NCBI GenBank assembly: GCA_050110875.1
Contig: CP188828.1
Location: forward strand, 744,001-808,000
DNA: 64,000 nt
From: Methyloligella sp050110875
GTDB taxonomy: Bacteria; Pseudomonadota; Alphaproteobacteria; Rhizobiales; Methyloligellaceae
Reading direction: 5' to 3'
Translations under genes and position numbers: made by a program
The notes under the pieces: model-generated
Seen by the model: the letters and a program-made list of their open reading frames with translations, nothing else
Database searches by the model: none
Told to the model about the DNA's origin: nothing
Shown here: piece after piece, positions 26,264 through 34,318 of the stretch
Position numbering within the stretch: the stretch's first letter is position 1
How the letters are laid out: the number at the start of each line of letters is the position of its first letter

Positions 26264-28495
26264 TTAGGCGCTGCCGATCAGCTTCAGCCAATCATCCTCG
26301 GAAAGCACCTCGACGCCGAGATCATTCGCATTCTTCAGCTTGGAGCCGGCACCAGGCCCCGCCACCACGTAATCGGTGTTCTTGGAGACGGAGCCGGAGA
26401 CCTTGGCGCCGAGACGTTCCGCGGTGGCCTTGGCCTCGGAGCGGGTCATCTGCTCCAGAGAGCCGGTGAAGACCACGCGCTTGCCCGCGATGGGCGACGT
26501 GGTATCGCGGCTTTCCAGCGCTTGAGGCTCCACCTCCTGCAACAGCTCCTTCACCACCTCGACATTGTGGGGCTCGGCGAAGAACTCGACGATGGCGTCG
26601 GCCACGACGGTGCCAATGCCTTCGATATTGTCGAGCTCGGCGAAGGCTTCGCTTTCCCTGTCGGCGGCGGCTTCCTGCATGGCCGTCATGAAGGTCTCGG
26701 TATCGCCATAGGTGCGGGCGAGGAGCCGTGCTGTGATCTCGCCCACATGCCGGATGCCGAGGGCGAAGATGAAGCGGTCCAGCGGAACCTTGCGGCGCTC
26801 GTCGATGGCCTTGAAGAGATTAGCGACGGAGGTCTCGCCCCAACCCTCGCGGTCCTGAAGCTTCTCCTTCGCCGCTTCATTCTTCTCCCGCAAGGCGAAG
26901 ATATCCGGCGGGGACTGGATCAGCCCCTCCTCGTAGAAGCTCTGGATGTTCTTTTCGCCGAGGCCTTCGATATCGAAGGCGTTGCGGGAGACGAAATGCT
27001 TCAGCCGCTCGACACGCTGGGCCGGGCAGATCAGCCCGCCGGTGCAGCGGCGGACCGCATCGCGCTTGCCCGTCTTCTCGTTCACCTCGCGCACCGCATG
27101 GCTACCGCAGGCGGGGCACAGGGTCGGAAACTCGAACGGTTTCGAATCCTTAGGCCGCTTCTCTAAGACGACATCGACCACTTGCGGGATGACGTCGCCG
27201 GCCCGCTGCACGATCACCGTGTCGCCTTCGCGGATATCGCGCCCCTCGCGGATCGGCTCGCCCTTGGCGCCGATGCCGGCGATATAGTCCTCGTTATGCA
27301 AGGTGGCGTTCTGCACCACGACGCCGCCGACGGTGACCGGCTCCAGCTTGGCGACGGGGGTGAGCGCGCCGGTGCGGCCGACCTGGATATCGATCTCGCG
27401 CAGGACGGTGACCGCCTGCTCGGCGGGGAATTTCTGCGCCACGGCCCAGCGGGGGGAGCGGGAGACGAAGCCCAGCCGCTCCTGCAGGGCGAGGGAGTCG
27501 AGCTTATAGACGATGCCGTCGATATCGTAGTCGAGATCGGCGCGCTCCCCCTCGATGTGATGATAGGTGGCGAGCATGGCGTGCAGGCTGTCGGCAAGGC
27601 GCATCAGCGGATTCACCGGAAAGCCCCAGCGCTTCATGGCGTCGTAGACGCCCCATTGGGTCTCGGAGGGGAGCGAGGCCACCTCGCCCCAGGCATAGGC
27701 GAAGAAGGCGAGCGGCCGGCTGGCGGTGATCTTGGGGTCGAGCTGCCGCAAGGAGCCGGCAGCGGCATTGCGCGGGTTGGCGAACAGCCGCTCGCCCTTT
27801 CTCTCCTGCTCCTGATTGAGGGAGAGGAAGGCGCTCTTGCTCATATAGATCTCGCCGCGGATCTCGAACGGATCGGGGAAATCCTTGGCGGTGACGGTTT
27901 GCGGGATGTCGGAAACCGTCCGCACATTCGCTGTGACATCCTCGCCTTCATAGCCGTCGCCGCGGGTCGCGGCCTGGCGCAGCCGGCCGCCCTGATAGAT
28001 CAGGCTGATGGAGAGCCCGTCGATCTTCGGCTCGGCGGTGAATTCCAGCGGCCGATCCTCGCCGAGGTTGAGGAAACGGCGGATACGGGCGACGAACTCC
28101 GCCACGCCCTCGTCGTCGAAGACGTTGGAGAGGGAGAGCATGGGCACCTTGTGGCGCACCTTGCTGAAGGCGGCGGACGGGGCCGCACCGACGCGAAAAG
28201 ACGGGCTGTCGGAGCGGACCTGCTGGGGAAACAACGTCTCGATGGCCTCGTTGCGCAGGCGCAGCTCGTCGTATTCGGCGTCGGAAATAACCGGCGCGTC
28301 CTTCACGTAATAGAGCTCGTCGTTCTTGGCGATCTCCCGGGCCAGGCGCTTCAGCTCGGCGGCGGCCTGATCCTCCGTCAACGCCTCGGGCGCGATATCG
28401 GGAAAGCCGGCACTCTCGGCGTCCCCTGCCGCCGTATCGCTTGCCGGCTGATTGGCCTTGCTCGTCTTGGCCTTACTCATCTTGGCCTTGCTCAT
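26264..28495 (-). CDS. ligA: NAD-dependent DNA ligase
   Basis: Seals nicks in replication and repair using NAD. The 743-residue product has domains in the usual order. Domain Ia (ELYYVKDAPVISDAEYDEL) comes first, then the adenylation domain with K157 in AEPKIDG, the OB fold and a four-cysteine zinc finger (CPACG...C...C). Helix-hairpin-helix repeats follow (IEGLGEKN, IEGIGTVVADAI), and a C-terminal BRCT domain begins at GKRVVFTGSLEQM. It is longer than E. coli LigA (671) through an N-terminal extension of about 40 residues that starts with three copies of an SKAK-like unit. The ATG overlaps the recN stop (ATGA). Confidence 0.97.
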   Translation of the reverse strand: MSKAKMSKAKTSKANQPASDTAAGDAESAGFPDIAPEALTEDQAAAELKRLAREIAKNDELYYVKDAPVISDAEYDELRLRNEAIETLFPQQVRSDSPSFRVGAAPSAAFSKVRHKVPMLSLSNVFDDEGVAEFVARIRRFLNLGEDRPLEFTAEPKIDGLSISLIYQGGRLRQAATRGDGYEGEDVTANVRTVSDIPQTVTAKDFPDPFEIRGEIYMSKSAFLSLNQEQERKGERLFANPRNAAAGSLRQLDPKITASRPLAFFAYAWGEVASLPSETQWGVYDAMKRWGFPVNPLMRLADSLHAMLATYHHIEGERADLDYDIDGIVYKLDSLALQERLGFVSRSPRWAVAQKFPAEQAVTVLREIDIQVGRTGALTPVAKLEPVTVGGVVVQNATLHNEDYIAGIGAKGEPIREGRDIREGDTVIVQRAGDVIPQVVDVVLEKRPKDSKPFEFPTLCPACGSHAVREVNEKTGKRDAVRRCTGGLICPAQRVERLKHFVSRNAFDIEGLGEKNIQSFYEEGLIQSPPDIFALREKNEAAKEKLQDREGWGETSVANLFKAIDERRKVPLDRFIFALGIRHVGEITARLLARTYGDTETFMTAMQEAAADRESEAFAELDNIEGIGTVVADAIVEFFAEPHNVEVVKELLQEVEPQALESRDTTSPIAGKRVVFTGSLEQMTRSEAKATAERLGAKVSGSVSKNTDYVVAGPGAGSKLKNANDLGVEVLSEDDWLKLIGSA

Positions 28496-30171
28496 GACGT
28501 TCGCCCCATCAGCCGCTCGGCAGCCGCCCGGGCCTCGTCGGTGATGGTCTGGCCGGCCAGCATGCGGGCGATCTCCTCGCGACGATGCTCGCCTTCCAGA
28601 GCGATGACCCGGGTGGCGACGGCCTCGCCCTTGGCGCCATCCACCGATTCCTTGGCGATACGCAAATGACCGGCGGCCTGGGCCGCCACCTGGGGCGCGT
28701 GGGTCACGACGAGCACCTGAACTTGATCGGCAAGGCGGGCAAGCCGTTCGCCGATGGCGGCCGCGGTGGCGCCCCCGACGCCGGTATCGACCTCGTCGAA
28801 GACCAGGGTGGGCGCGGAGCCGCGAGAGGCGAGCACCACCTTCAGGGCGAGGATGAAGCGCGCCAGCTCGCCGCCGGAGGCGACCTTCATCAGCGGCCCC
28901 GGCTCGGTCCCGGGATTGGTCTGAACATGGAAGGCGACGCGGTCGATGCCGCTCGGGCCGCCCTGGTCGAGGGGCAGCCGATCGAGCTTGGTGATGAAGC
29001 GGGCCTTCTCCAGCTTGAGCGGCCCCAACTCCGCGACGATCGCCTCGTCGAGCTTGGCGGCGGCGTTCATGCGGGCGTCGCTGATCTCGACCGCTTTGGT
29101 TTCAAAGGCTTGGCGAGCTTTCGCCACATCTTGAGTCAGGGTATCCAGCCGACTTTCGCCCTGCTCCAGATTTTCCAGCTCCTCCTCCAGCTTGGCGGTC
29201 AGCGCCGGGAGGTCGTCCACCATCACCTTGTGCTTGCGGGCGAGCGCGCGGAGCGCGAACAGGCGTTCCTCCGCCTGCTCCAGCTCCTCCGGCTCGAATG
29301 CCGCTTCGGCCAGGCTGCGCTCGATGGTGGTGCGGGCGTTCTCGGTCTCCAGCAGCACCTTCTCGAGCGCCTCGGCCACGGGTGTGAGCAGCGCATTGGC
29401 GCTCTCGGTCTGCCTCTCGATACGGCGCAGGGCCGCGGCCACGCGGGCCTGGCCGGTGCCCTCCCCTTGCAGAGCATCGAGGGCTTCGTTCAGCTCGCTG
29501 GCGATCTTCTCCGCATTCATCATGAGCGCACGCCGGTCGGCGAGATTCTCCTCTTCGCCTTCTTGCGGATCCAGGGCGCGGAGCTCCTCCAAGGCGTGGG
29601 AGACGAAATCGGCATTGGCGCGGATCGCTTCGATCTCGCGCCGGTGCTCGGCAAGGGCGTGTTCCGCCGCCTTCCAAGCCTCCCAAAGATCTCCGAGCCG
29701 GGCGACATCGCCGGTCAGCCCGGCAAAGGCATCGACCAGGTCGCGGTGGCCGCTCGGGTCGATCAGGGCACGGTCGTCGTGCTGGCCGTGGATCTCGACC
29801 AGCATCTGCCCCACCTGCTTCAGGAGCTGAACGCTGACGGTCTGATCGTTGAGAAAGGCGCGGGTGCGCCCGTCGCTGTTCTGAACGCGCCGGAGAATCA
29901 GCGTTCCTTCCTGGACGATATCGTTCTCGTCCAGGAGCTTGAGAACAGGATGCCCCGGAGCCGGCTCGAAGACGGCCGTGACCTGGCCCTGGGAAGCCCC
30001 CCGACGCACCAGCGCGGCATCGCCCCGGCCACCGATGGCCAGGGTGAAGGCGTCGAGCAGGATGGATTTACCGGCGCCGGTTTCACCGGTCAGGACCGAA
30101 AGCCCCTCGCCGAAAACGAGGTCGAGCTTGTCGATCAGAACGATGTCGCGGATCGACAGAGAAGTCAGCAT
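28492..30171 (-). CDS. recN: DNA repair protein RecN (SMC-like ATPase)
   Basis: SMC-like ATPase in double-strand break repair. The 559-residue product has Walker A GETGAGKS (K35) at the N-terminus, two long coiled-coil regions (about 155-260 and 300-380) rich in Glu/Ala/Leu, the ABC signature region VASGGELARF and Walker B LVFDEVDTGVGG near the C-terminus, then the H-loop VVTHAPQVAAQA. The length agrees with the family (about 550). The start is 9 bp after the bamD stop. recN behind bamD and before ligA is a standard alphaproteobacterial order. Confidence 0.96.
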   Translation of the reverse strand: MLTSLSIRDIVLIDKLDLVFGEGLSVLTGETGAGKSILLDAFTLAIGGRGDAALVRRGASQGQVTAVFEPAPGHPVLKLLDENDIVQEGTLILRRVQNSDGRTRAFLNDQTVSVQLLKQVGQMLVEIHGQHDDRALIDPSGHRDLVDAFAGLTGDVARLGDLWEAWKAAEHALAEHRREIEAIRANADFVSHALEELRALDPQEGEEENLADRRALMMNAEKIASELNEALDALQGEGTGQARVAAALRRIERQTESANALLTPVAEALEKVLLETENARTTIERSLAEAAFEPEELEQAEERLFALRALARKHKVMVDDLPALTAKLEEELENLEQGESRLDTLTQDVAKARQAFETKAVEISDARMNAAAKLDEAIVAELGPLKLEKARFITKLDRLPLDQGGPSGIDRVAFHVQTNPGTEPGPLMKVASGGELARFILALKVVLASRGSAPTLVFDEVDTGVGGATAAAIGERLARLADQVQVLVVTHAPQVAAQAAGHLRIAKESVDGAKGEAVATRVIALEGEHRREEIARMLAGQTITDEARAAAERLMGRTS

Positions 30172-30180
30172 GGCTGGGCG

Positions 30181-31050
30181 TCAGGCCGGATTGCCTTCAC
30201 TTCGGAAGGTCTCGGTGATCCAGGAGCCTGCATGTTCGTGGGGCGTGCGGCCAGCCTTCTGCAACAGCGAATAGGAGCGCTGATACCATTTGCTGTTCGG
30301 GAAATTGTGACCGAGCACCGCGGCGGCGGTCTCCGCCTCGTTCACGATGCCGAGCGCCAGATAAGCCTCGGTGAGGCGCATCAAGGCCTCTTCCACCTGC
30401 TCGGTCTGCTGATACTCGGTCACCACGTCGCGGAAGCGGTTGATGGCGGCGAGATAATCGTGGTCGCGCAGATAATACCGGCCGATGGTCATGGAATTGG
30501 CGGCCAGCAGATTGCGCAAAATACGGATGCGGTTCTGGGCCTCCGCGGCGTAGCGCGATTCGGGATAGCGCTGAGCCAGGGTCTGATACGCCTTGAGGGA
30601 TTCGCGCGCGTTGGTCTGATCGCGCTTCGGATCCAGCACCTGGTCGTAATAGGACATGGCGATGATGTTCTGGGCGAGCGGCGCCTCATCCGTTCCCGGA
30701 TGCAGGGTCAGGTAACGCTTACCCGCAGAGATCGCTTCCGGGTATTTGCCGTTCTTGTAGTAGGCATAGGCCGACATCACGATGGCGTGGCGAGCCTCGG
30801 TGGAATACGGGTGGTTGACGTCGACGTCTTCGTATTTCTTGGCCGCCTTGGTGTAGTCCTGCTCGTTCAGCAGTGTTTCGGCCTCGCCATAGATCGTCTC
30901 CGGCGGCCGGGAATCGCCGACCGGCTCCTCCTTCTTGCTGAGGAAGCCGAGACCGCCGCCGCAGCCGCCAAGCACAATCGAGGCGGCAATGAGCGCCACG
31001 CCCGCACCGAAGGGCCTCAACGCCCGGGCTGAGAGCAGCTCACATCGCAA
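30181..31050 (-). CDS. bamD: Outer-membrane assembly lipoprotein BamD
   Basis: Essential lipoprotein of the BAM complex that inserts beta-barrel proteins into the outer membrane. The 289-residue product has a lipoprotein signal with lipobox VLGGC (lipidated C30). Five TPR-like helical repeats follow: YGEAETLLNEQDYTKAAKKY, YKNGKYPEAISAGKRYLTLHP, ARESLKAYQTLAQRYPES, YYLRDHDYLAAINRFRDVV and EALMRLTEAYLALG. The start codon is TTG at 31050; it gives a proper signal peptide and has GGGGGGA 8 nt upstream, while no in-frame ATG precedes the lipobox. Lies 270 bp after lpxC. Confidence 0.93.
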   Translation of the reverse strand: MRCELLSARALRPFGAGVALIAASIVLGGCGGGLGFLSKKEEPVGDSRPPETIYGEAETLLNEQDYTKAAKKYEDVDVNHPYSTEARHAIVMSAYAYYKNGKYPEAISAGKRYLTLHPGTDEAPLAQNIIAMSYYDQVLDPKRDQTNARESLKAYQTLAQRYPESRYAAEAQNRIRILRNLLAANSMTIGRYYLRDHDYLAAINRFRDVVTEYQQTEQVEEALMRLTEAYLALGIVNEAETAAAVLGHNFPNSKWYQRSYSLLQKAGRTPHEHAGSWITETFRSEGNPA

Positions 31051-31267
31051 AGTCGAAATCCCCCCGACCAGAAACTTGCATCGAATCTCCCGCGAATTTT
31101 GGCGCGATCGCTTTTACGAAGAGTGAACCATAATCGTCCGGGACCGCCAAAAGACGCCGAGACGTTTAGCCAAGCGGCGTATTATGGTGTTTTTTTGCCC
31201 GGACCGATCTGGCGAAGCCCTTTTCAGGACTTTCCATAGCAGATTTCCGGACAGAATACGCAAGCAA

Positions 31268-31297
31268 TCTCGATGGTGCGGTACCGCGCCACCGAGA
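31268..31297. repeat. 30-bp near-perfect inverted repeat downstream of lpxC
   Basis: Arms TCTCGATGGTGCGGT and ACCGCGCCACCGAGA meet with no spacer and mismatch at only two positions, both of which become G-U pairs in RNA from one strand. It begins about 24 bp after the lpxC stop codon in the direction of transcription. There is no T-run behind it, so it may be a weak terminator, an RNA-processing hairpin or a protein site. The rest of the 270-bp lpxC-bamD space shows no gene. Confidence 0.6.
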
Positions 31298-31320
31298 TGC
31301 TCACGTTGGGCTACTGACGG

Positions 31321-32271
31321 TTAATTCCGTTCCGCAGCGAAATTCGCGGCGGCGAGCTGGGGGCTGAGTTCTGCGTGGCGGACCTCGTGGTGACGCGGGG
31401 CGTCCACCATGGTCCAGGCCTCCGGATCGGCCAGCAGCGCTTCCAGCACCAGGCTGTTCAGACGGTGACCACCGCGGATGGAGCGGTAGGCGCCGAGAAT
31501 CGGCGCGCCGACCAGGGCCAGATCGCCGACGGCATCCAGGGCCTTGTGGCGCACGAACTCGTCGTCGAAGCGCAGGCCTTCGCGGTTGATGATGCGGTCG
31601 TCGCCGATGGCGACGGTGTTCTCCAGCGATGCGCCGAGCGCCATGCCGGAGGCCCAGAGGCGCTCAACATCCTTCATGAAGCCGAAGGTGCGGGCGCGGG
31701 CCAGCTCGCGGCGGAAGGCGCCGGGATTGAGGTCCAGCTCGATCCGCTGATTGCCGATGAAGCAATTCTCGAAGTCGATCTCGATATCGAGACGGAAACC
31801 GTTATGGGGAACCAGCTCGCCGGAGGCCGCGCCGTCCTGGACGCGGATCGGCTTCAGGACCTTGAGGAAGCGGCGGGGCGCATCGAGCTCCTTGAGGCCG
31901 GCCTCGTCGATCGCCTCGACGAAACGAGCGGCGCTGCCGTCCATGATCGGCACTTCGCCATTGTCGATCTCGACGATGACATTGTCGACGCCCATGCCGC
32001 GCAGGGCCGCCATCAGATGCTCGACGGTGGCCACGGAAGCGCCGTTGCCGTCGCTCAGGATGGTGCAGAGCGTCACGCCGGTGACCATGCGCTGATGGGC
32101 GAGGATCTCGCTGCCCTCGGCATCGCCATCGGAAATCAGGAAGCGGATGCCGGTGTCGCTATCGGCGGGAATAAGGAGGAGAGAGACCGGAGCGCCGCTG
32201 TGGACGCCGATGCCGGTCAACGAAACTTCGTTGGCGAGCGTGGTTTGCTTAGCCCCAATGAACCCCTTCAT
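31321..32271 (-). CDS. lpxC: UDP-3-O-acyl-N-acetylglucosamine deacetylase
   Basis: Zinc enzyme for the first committed step of lipid A synthesis. The 316-residue product shows the LpxC start (KQTTLANEVSLTGIGVHSG), the zinc-binding histidine in TVEHLMAALRGMGVDN, the RTFGFMKDVE segment, and the RHKALDAVGDLAL motif carrying the second His and Asp ligands. Length is close to E. coli LpxC (305). The ATG at 32271 has GGGGGA upstream. As in many proteobacteria it directly follows ftsZ, here separated by 263 bp that hold a probable promoter and a large palindrome. Confidence 0.97.
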   Translation of the reverse strand: MKGFIGAKQTTLANEVSLTGIGVHSGAPVSLLLIPADSDTGIRFLISDGDAEGSEILAHQRMVTGVTLCTILSDGNGASVATVEHLMAALRGMGVDNVIVEIDNGEVPIMDGSAARFVEAIDEAGLKELDAPRRFLKVLKPIRVQDGAASGELVPHNGFRLDIEIDFENCFIGNQRIELDLNPGAFRRELARARTFGFMKDVERLWASGMALGASLENTVAIGDDRIINREGLRFDDEFVRHKALDAVGDLALVGAPILGAYRSIRGGHRLNSLVLEALLADPEAWTMVDAPRHHEVRHAELSPQLAAANFAAERN

Positions 32272-32389
32272 AGTCCCCCGCAGCGTGTTATTTCGGTTCC
32301 CTAACCAGGTCCGGGGGTGTTCCCCGCCCCCGAGATCGCCGGCCCAACTTGTTGGGTTTATACGGGCCAGCCGATCTATCTAGTTGGAA

Positions 32390-32418
32390 ACCATAAGGGG
32401 CACGAGGGAGAGCGACAA
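32390..32418 (-). promoter_or_regulatory. Candidate sigma-70-type promoter for lpxC
   Basis: Read on the minus strand: -35 TTGTCG (32418-32413), a 17-nt spacer and -10 TATGGT (32395-32390). This would start transcription near 32383, about 110 nt before the lpxC start codon. It suggests that lpxC can be transcribed independently of ftsZ. The match is moderate and unproven. Confidence 0.4.
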
Positions 32419-32431
32419 ATCACGCTTTCTT

Positions 32432-32470
32432 TCAATGTGTTACCGGTCCGGTAACCATGTAACACATTGA
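32432..32470. promoter_or_regulatory. Nested palindrome upstream of lpxC, probable operator
   Basis: Outer perfect inverted repeat TCAATGTGTTAC (32432-32443) and GTAACACATTGA (32459-32470). Inside and overlapping its left arm is a second perfect palindrome, GTTACCGG-T-CCGGTAAC (32439-32455). Together they present three GTTAC/GTAAC half sites. No T-run follows on either strand, so a protein-binding site fits better than a terminator. It lies 14 bp upstream of the candidate lpxC -35 box and 65 bp after ftsZ. Confidence 0.65.
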
Positions 32471-32534
32471 TCGACAAGCCTTTTCTCCTTCCGTTCAAAT
32501 CCTCTCGCTGCAAGTTTTAATCAAGCCGTGAGGA

Positions 32535-34259
32535 TCAGTTGGCCTGGCGCCGCAAGAAGGCGGGAATCTCCAGGTCATCGTCCGACTCACCCGATTCGGG
32601 CTCGGGGCGGCTCTCCGCCGCCGGGCGGCGCTGGGCCTGCGGCCGAGGCTTGGCCTCCTCGCGCTTGGGCATCGGGGTGACCGGCGTCTTTGCCTGCGGA
32701 TGCTCGGGCTTCGGAGCCTCTGCCTCGGGCGCTTTCGCCGGGGGCGCCTCGCGGCCGCCGAAATCCGGCTCCAGCTTCTCGGCGTCGGCCTCTTCGGCAC
32801 CGGCAGCGAGATTGCGGCCTACGCCGGCCAGACGCTCCAGGAAGCCGACCTTGCGCTTATGGGCGTCCAGCCCCTGGGCCGGCTGCTCGCCGGACCGGGC
32901 TTTCAGCTCCTTCTGCGCAACCATCGGGAACTCCTCCACATTGGGCATGCGGCGGAGGTTGCGCGGACCGGAGGCGGGCGGCGCAGGCTTGAACTGCGGC
33001 TGCGGCGCGGCCTGCTTCTGCTGGTTGGCCTCCTTCTGAGGCTGAACCGGCGTCGGCCGGCGCTCGATGGTGACGTTGCCGGGAGCCTGCCAGACCGGCG
33101 GCTCGGAAGCCTCCTCCTTCTTGGCCTGAGCCTGAGGCGCAGGCTTGGGCGCTTCGGGCTGGAAGGAGGCCGGCGTATTGCCGAGACCTGCCAGACGCTC
33201 GGTCAGGGTGGGCTTGTCCTCGAGGGTTTCGGTCAGGGCCTCCTCCATCTCGACGGGGCCGAGACCGGTGGCCACGACGGAGACGCGGATGCGGCCGTCG
33301 AGCTGATCGTCGAAGGTGGCGCCGACGATGATGTTGGCGTCCTCGTCGGCTTCCGCACGGATACGGCTCGCCGCCTCGTCGACCTCGAACAGGGTCAGAT
33401 CGTTGCCGCCGGTGATGGAGACCAGCAGGCCGTTCGCGCCCCGCATGGAGATATCGTCGAGCAGCGGGTTGGAGATCGCCTGCTCGGCGGCATCCACCGC
33501 GCGGCGGTCGCCTTCGCTCTCGCCGGTGCCCATCATCGCCTTGCCCATGCCGGCCATGATGGTGCGGACATCGGCGAAGTCGAGATTGATCAGGCCTTCC
33601 TTCACCATCAGGTCGGTGATGCAGGAGACGCCGGAGCGCAGCACATCGTCGGCCATGGCGAAGGCATCGGCGAAGGTGGTCTTCTCGTTGGCGATGCGGA
33701 ACAGGTTCTGGTTCGGAATCACGAGCAGCGTATCGACATACTGCTCGAGATCCCGAATGCCCTGCTCTGCCGAGCGAAGCCGGCGCACGCCTTCGAACTG
33801 GAACGGCTTGGTGACCACACCGACGGTCAGGATGCCCTCCTCGCGAGAGGCGCGGGCGATCACGGGCGCCGCACCGGTGCCGGTGCCGCCGCCCATGCCG
33901 GCGGTGATGAACACCATGTGCGAGCCGGAGAGATGGGCCTTAATGTCGGCCATGGCCTCTTCGGCGGCGGCCGAGCCGATCTCAGGCTTGGAGCCGGCAC
34001 CGAGACCCTCGGTGACGTTGGCGCCCATCTGGATGCGGCGTTCGGCCGACGAGCTGGTCAGGGCCTGGGCGTCCGTGTTGGCGACGACGAATTCGACGCC
34101 CTGCACACCCTTGGCGATCATGTTGTTGACGGCGTTTCCACCGGCACCACCGATACCGAACACAGTGATGCGCGGTTTGAGTTCCGTCGTATCTGGGACT
34201 CTGAGATTGATGGTCATGTCGCGATTCCGATCCTCTTCGGTGTGAGGTGTGTCTGTCAT
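32535..34259 (-). CDS. ftsZ: Cell division protein FtsZ
   Basis: Tubulin-like GTPase that polymerises into the division ring. The 574-residue product contains FGIGGAGGNAVNNM, the tubulin signature GGGTGTGAAPVIA, the T7 synergy loop NLDFADVRTIM and the core end near residue 335. A linker of about 220 residues rich in Pro, Ala, Glu and Gln follows, and the conserved C-terminal peptide DDLEIPAFLRRQ closes the protein and binds FtsA. ATG 34259 is chosen because AGGAG lies 6 nt upstream. An internal ATG at 34217 begins at the more usual MTINLRVPD and may be the true start of the conserved part. Last dcw gene, 59 bp after ftsA. Confidence 0.97.
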   Translation of the reverse strand: MTDTPHTEEDRNRDMTINLRVPDTTELKPRITVFGIGGAGGNAVNNMIAKGVQGVEFVVANTDAQALTSSSAERRIQMGANVTEGLGAGSKPEIGSAAAEEAMADIKAHLSGSHMVFITAGMGGGTGTGAAPVIARASREEGILTVGVVTKPFQFEGVRRLRSAEQGIRDLEQYVDTLLVIPNQNLFRIANEKTTFADAFAMADDVLRSGVSCITDLMVKEGLINLDFADVRTIMAGMGKAMMGTGESEGDRRAVDAAEQAISNPLLDDISMRGANGLLVSITGGNDLTLFEVDEAASRIRAEADEDANIIVGATFDDQLDGRIRVSVVATGLGPVEMEEALTETLEDKPTLTERLAGLGNTPASFQPEAPKPAPQAQAKKEEASEPPVWQAPGNVTIERRPTPVQPQKEANQQKQAAPQPQFKPAPPASGPRNLRRMPNVEEFPMVAQKELKARSGEQPAQGLDAHKRKVGFLERLAGVGRNLAAGAEEADAEKLEPDFGGREAPPAKAPEAEAPKPEHPQAKTPVTPMPKREEAKPRPQAQRRPAAESRPEPESGESDDDLEIPAFLRRQAN

Positions 34260-34318
34260 GTCTGGCTCCTTCCGAAGCGACTGAAGCCCTTTCGCATAAG
34301 AGCCTTAGGGTGACCTCG

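Noticed and set aside
28585..31032. 815-codon open frame on the plus strand opposite recN and bamD
   Set aside because: Shadow of two real genes; no protein pattern and no ribosome-binding site.
32432..32470. Reading the lpxC-upstream palindrome as a simple ftsZ terminator
   Set aside because: Neither strand has a T-run after the stem, and two nested symmetric sites are more than a terminator needs; kept as a probable operator.
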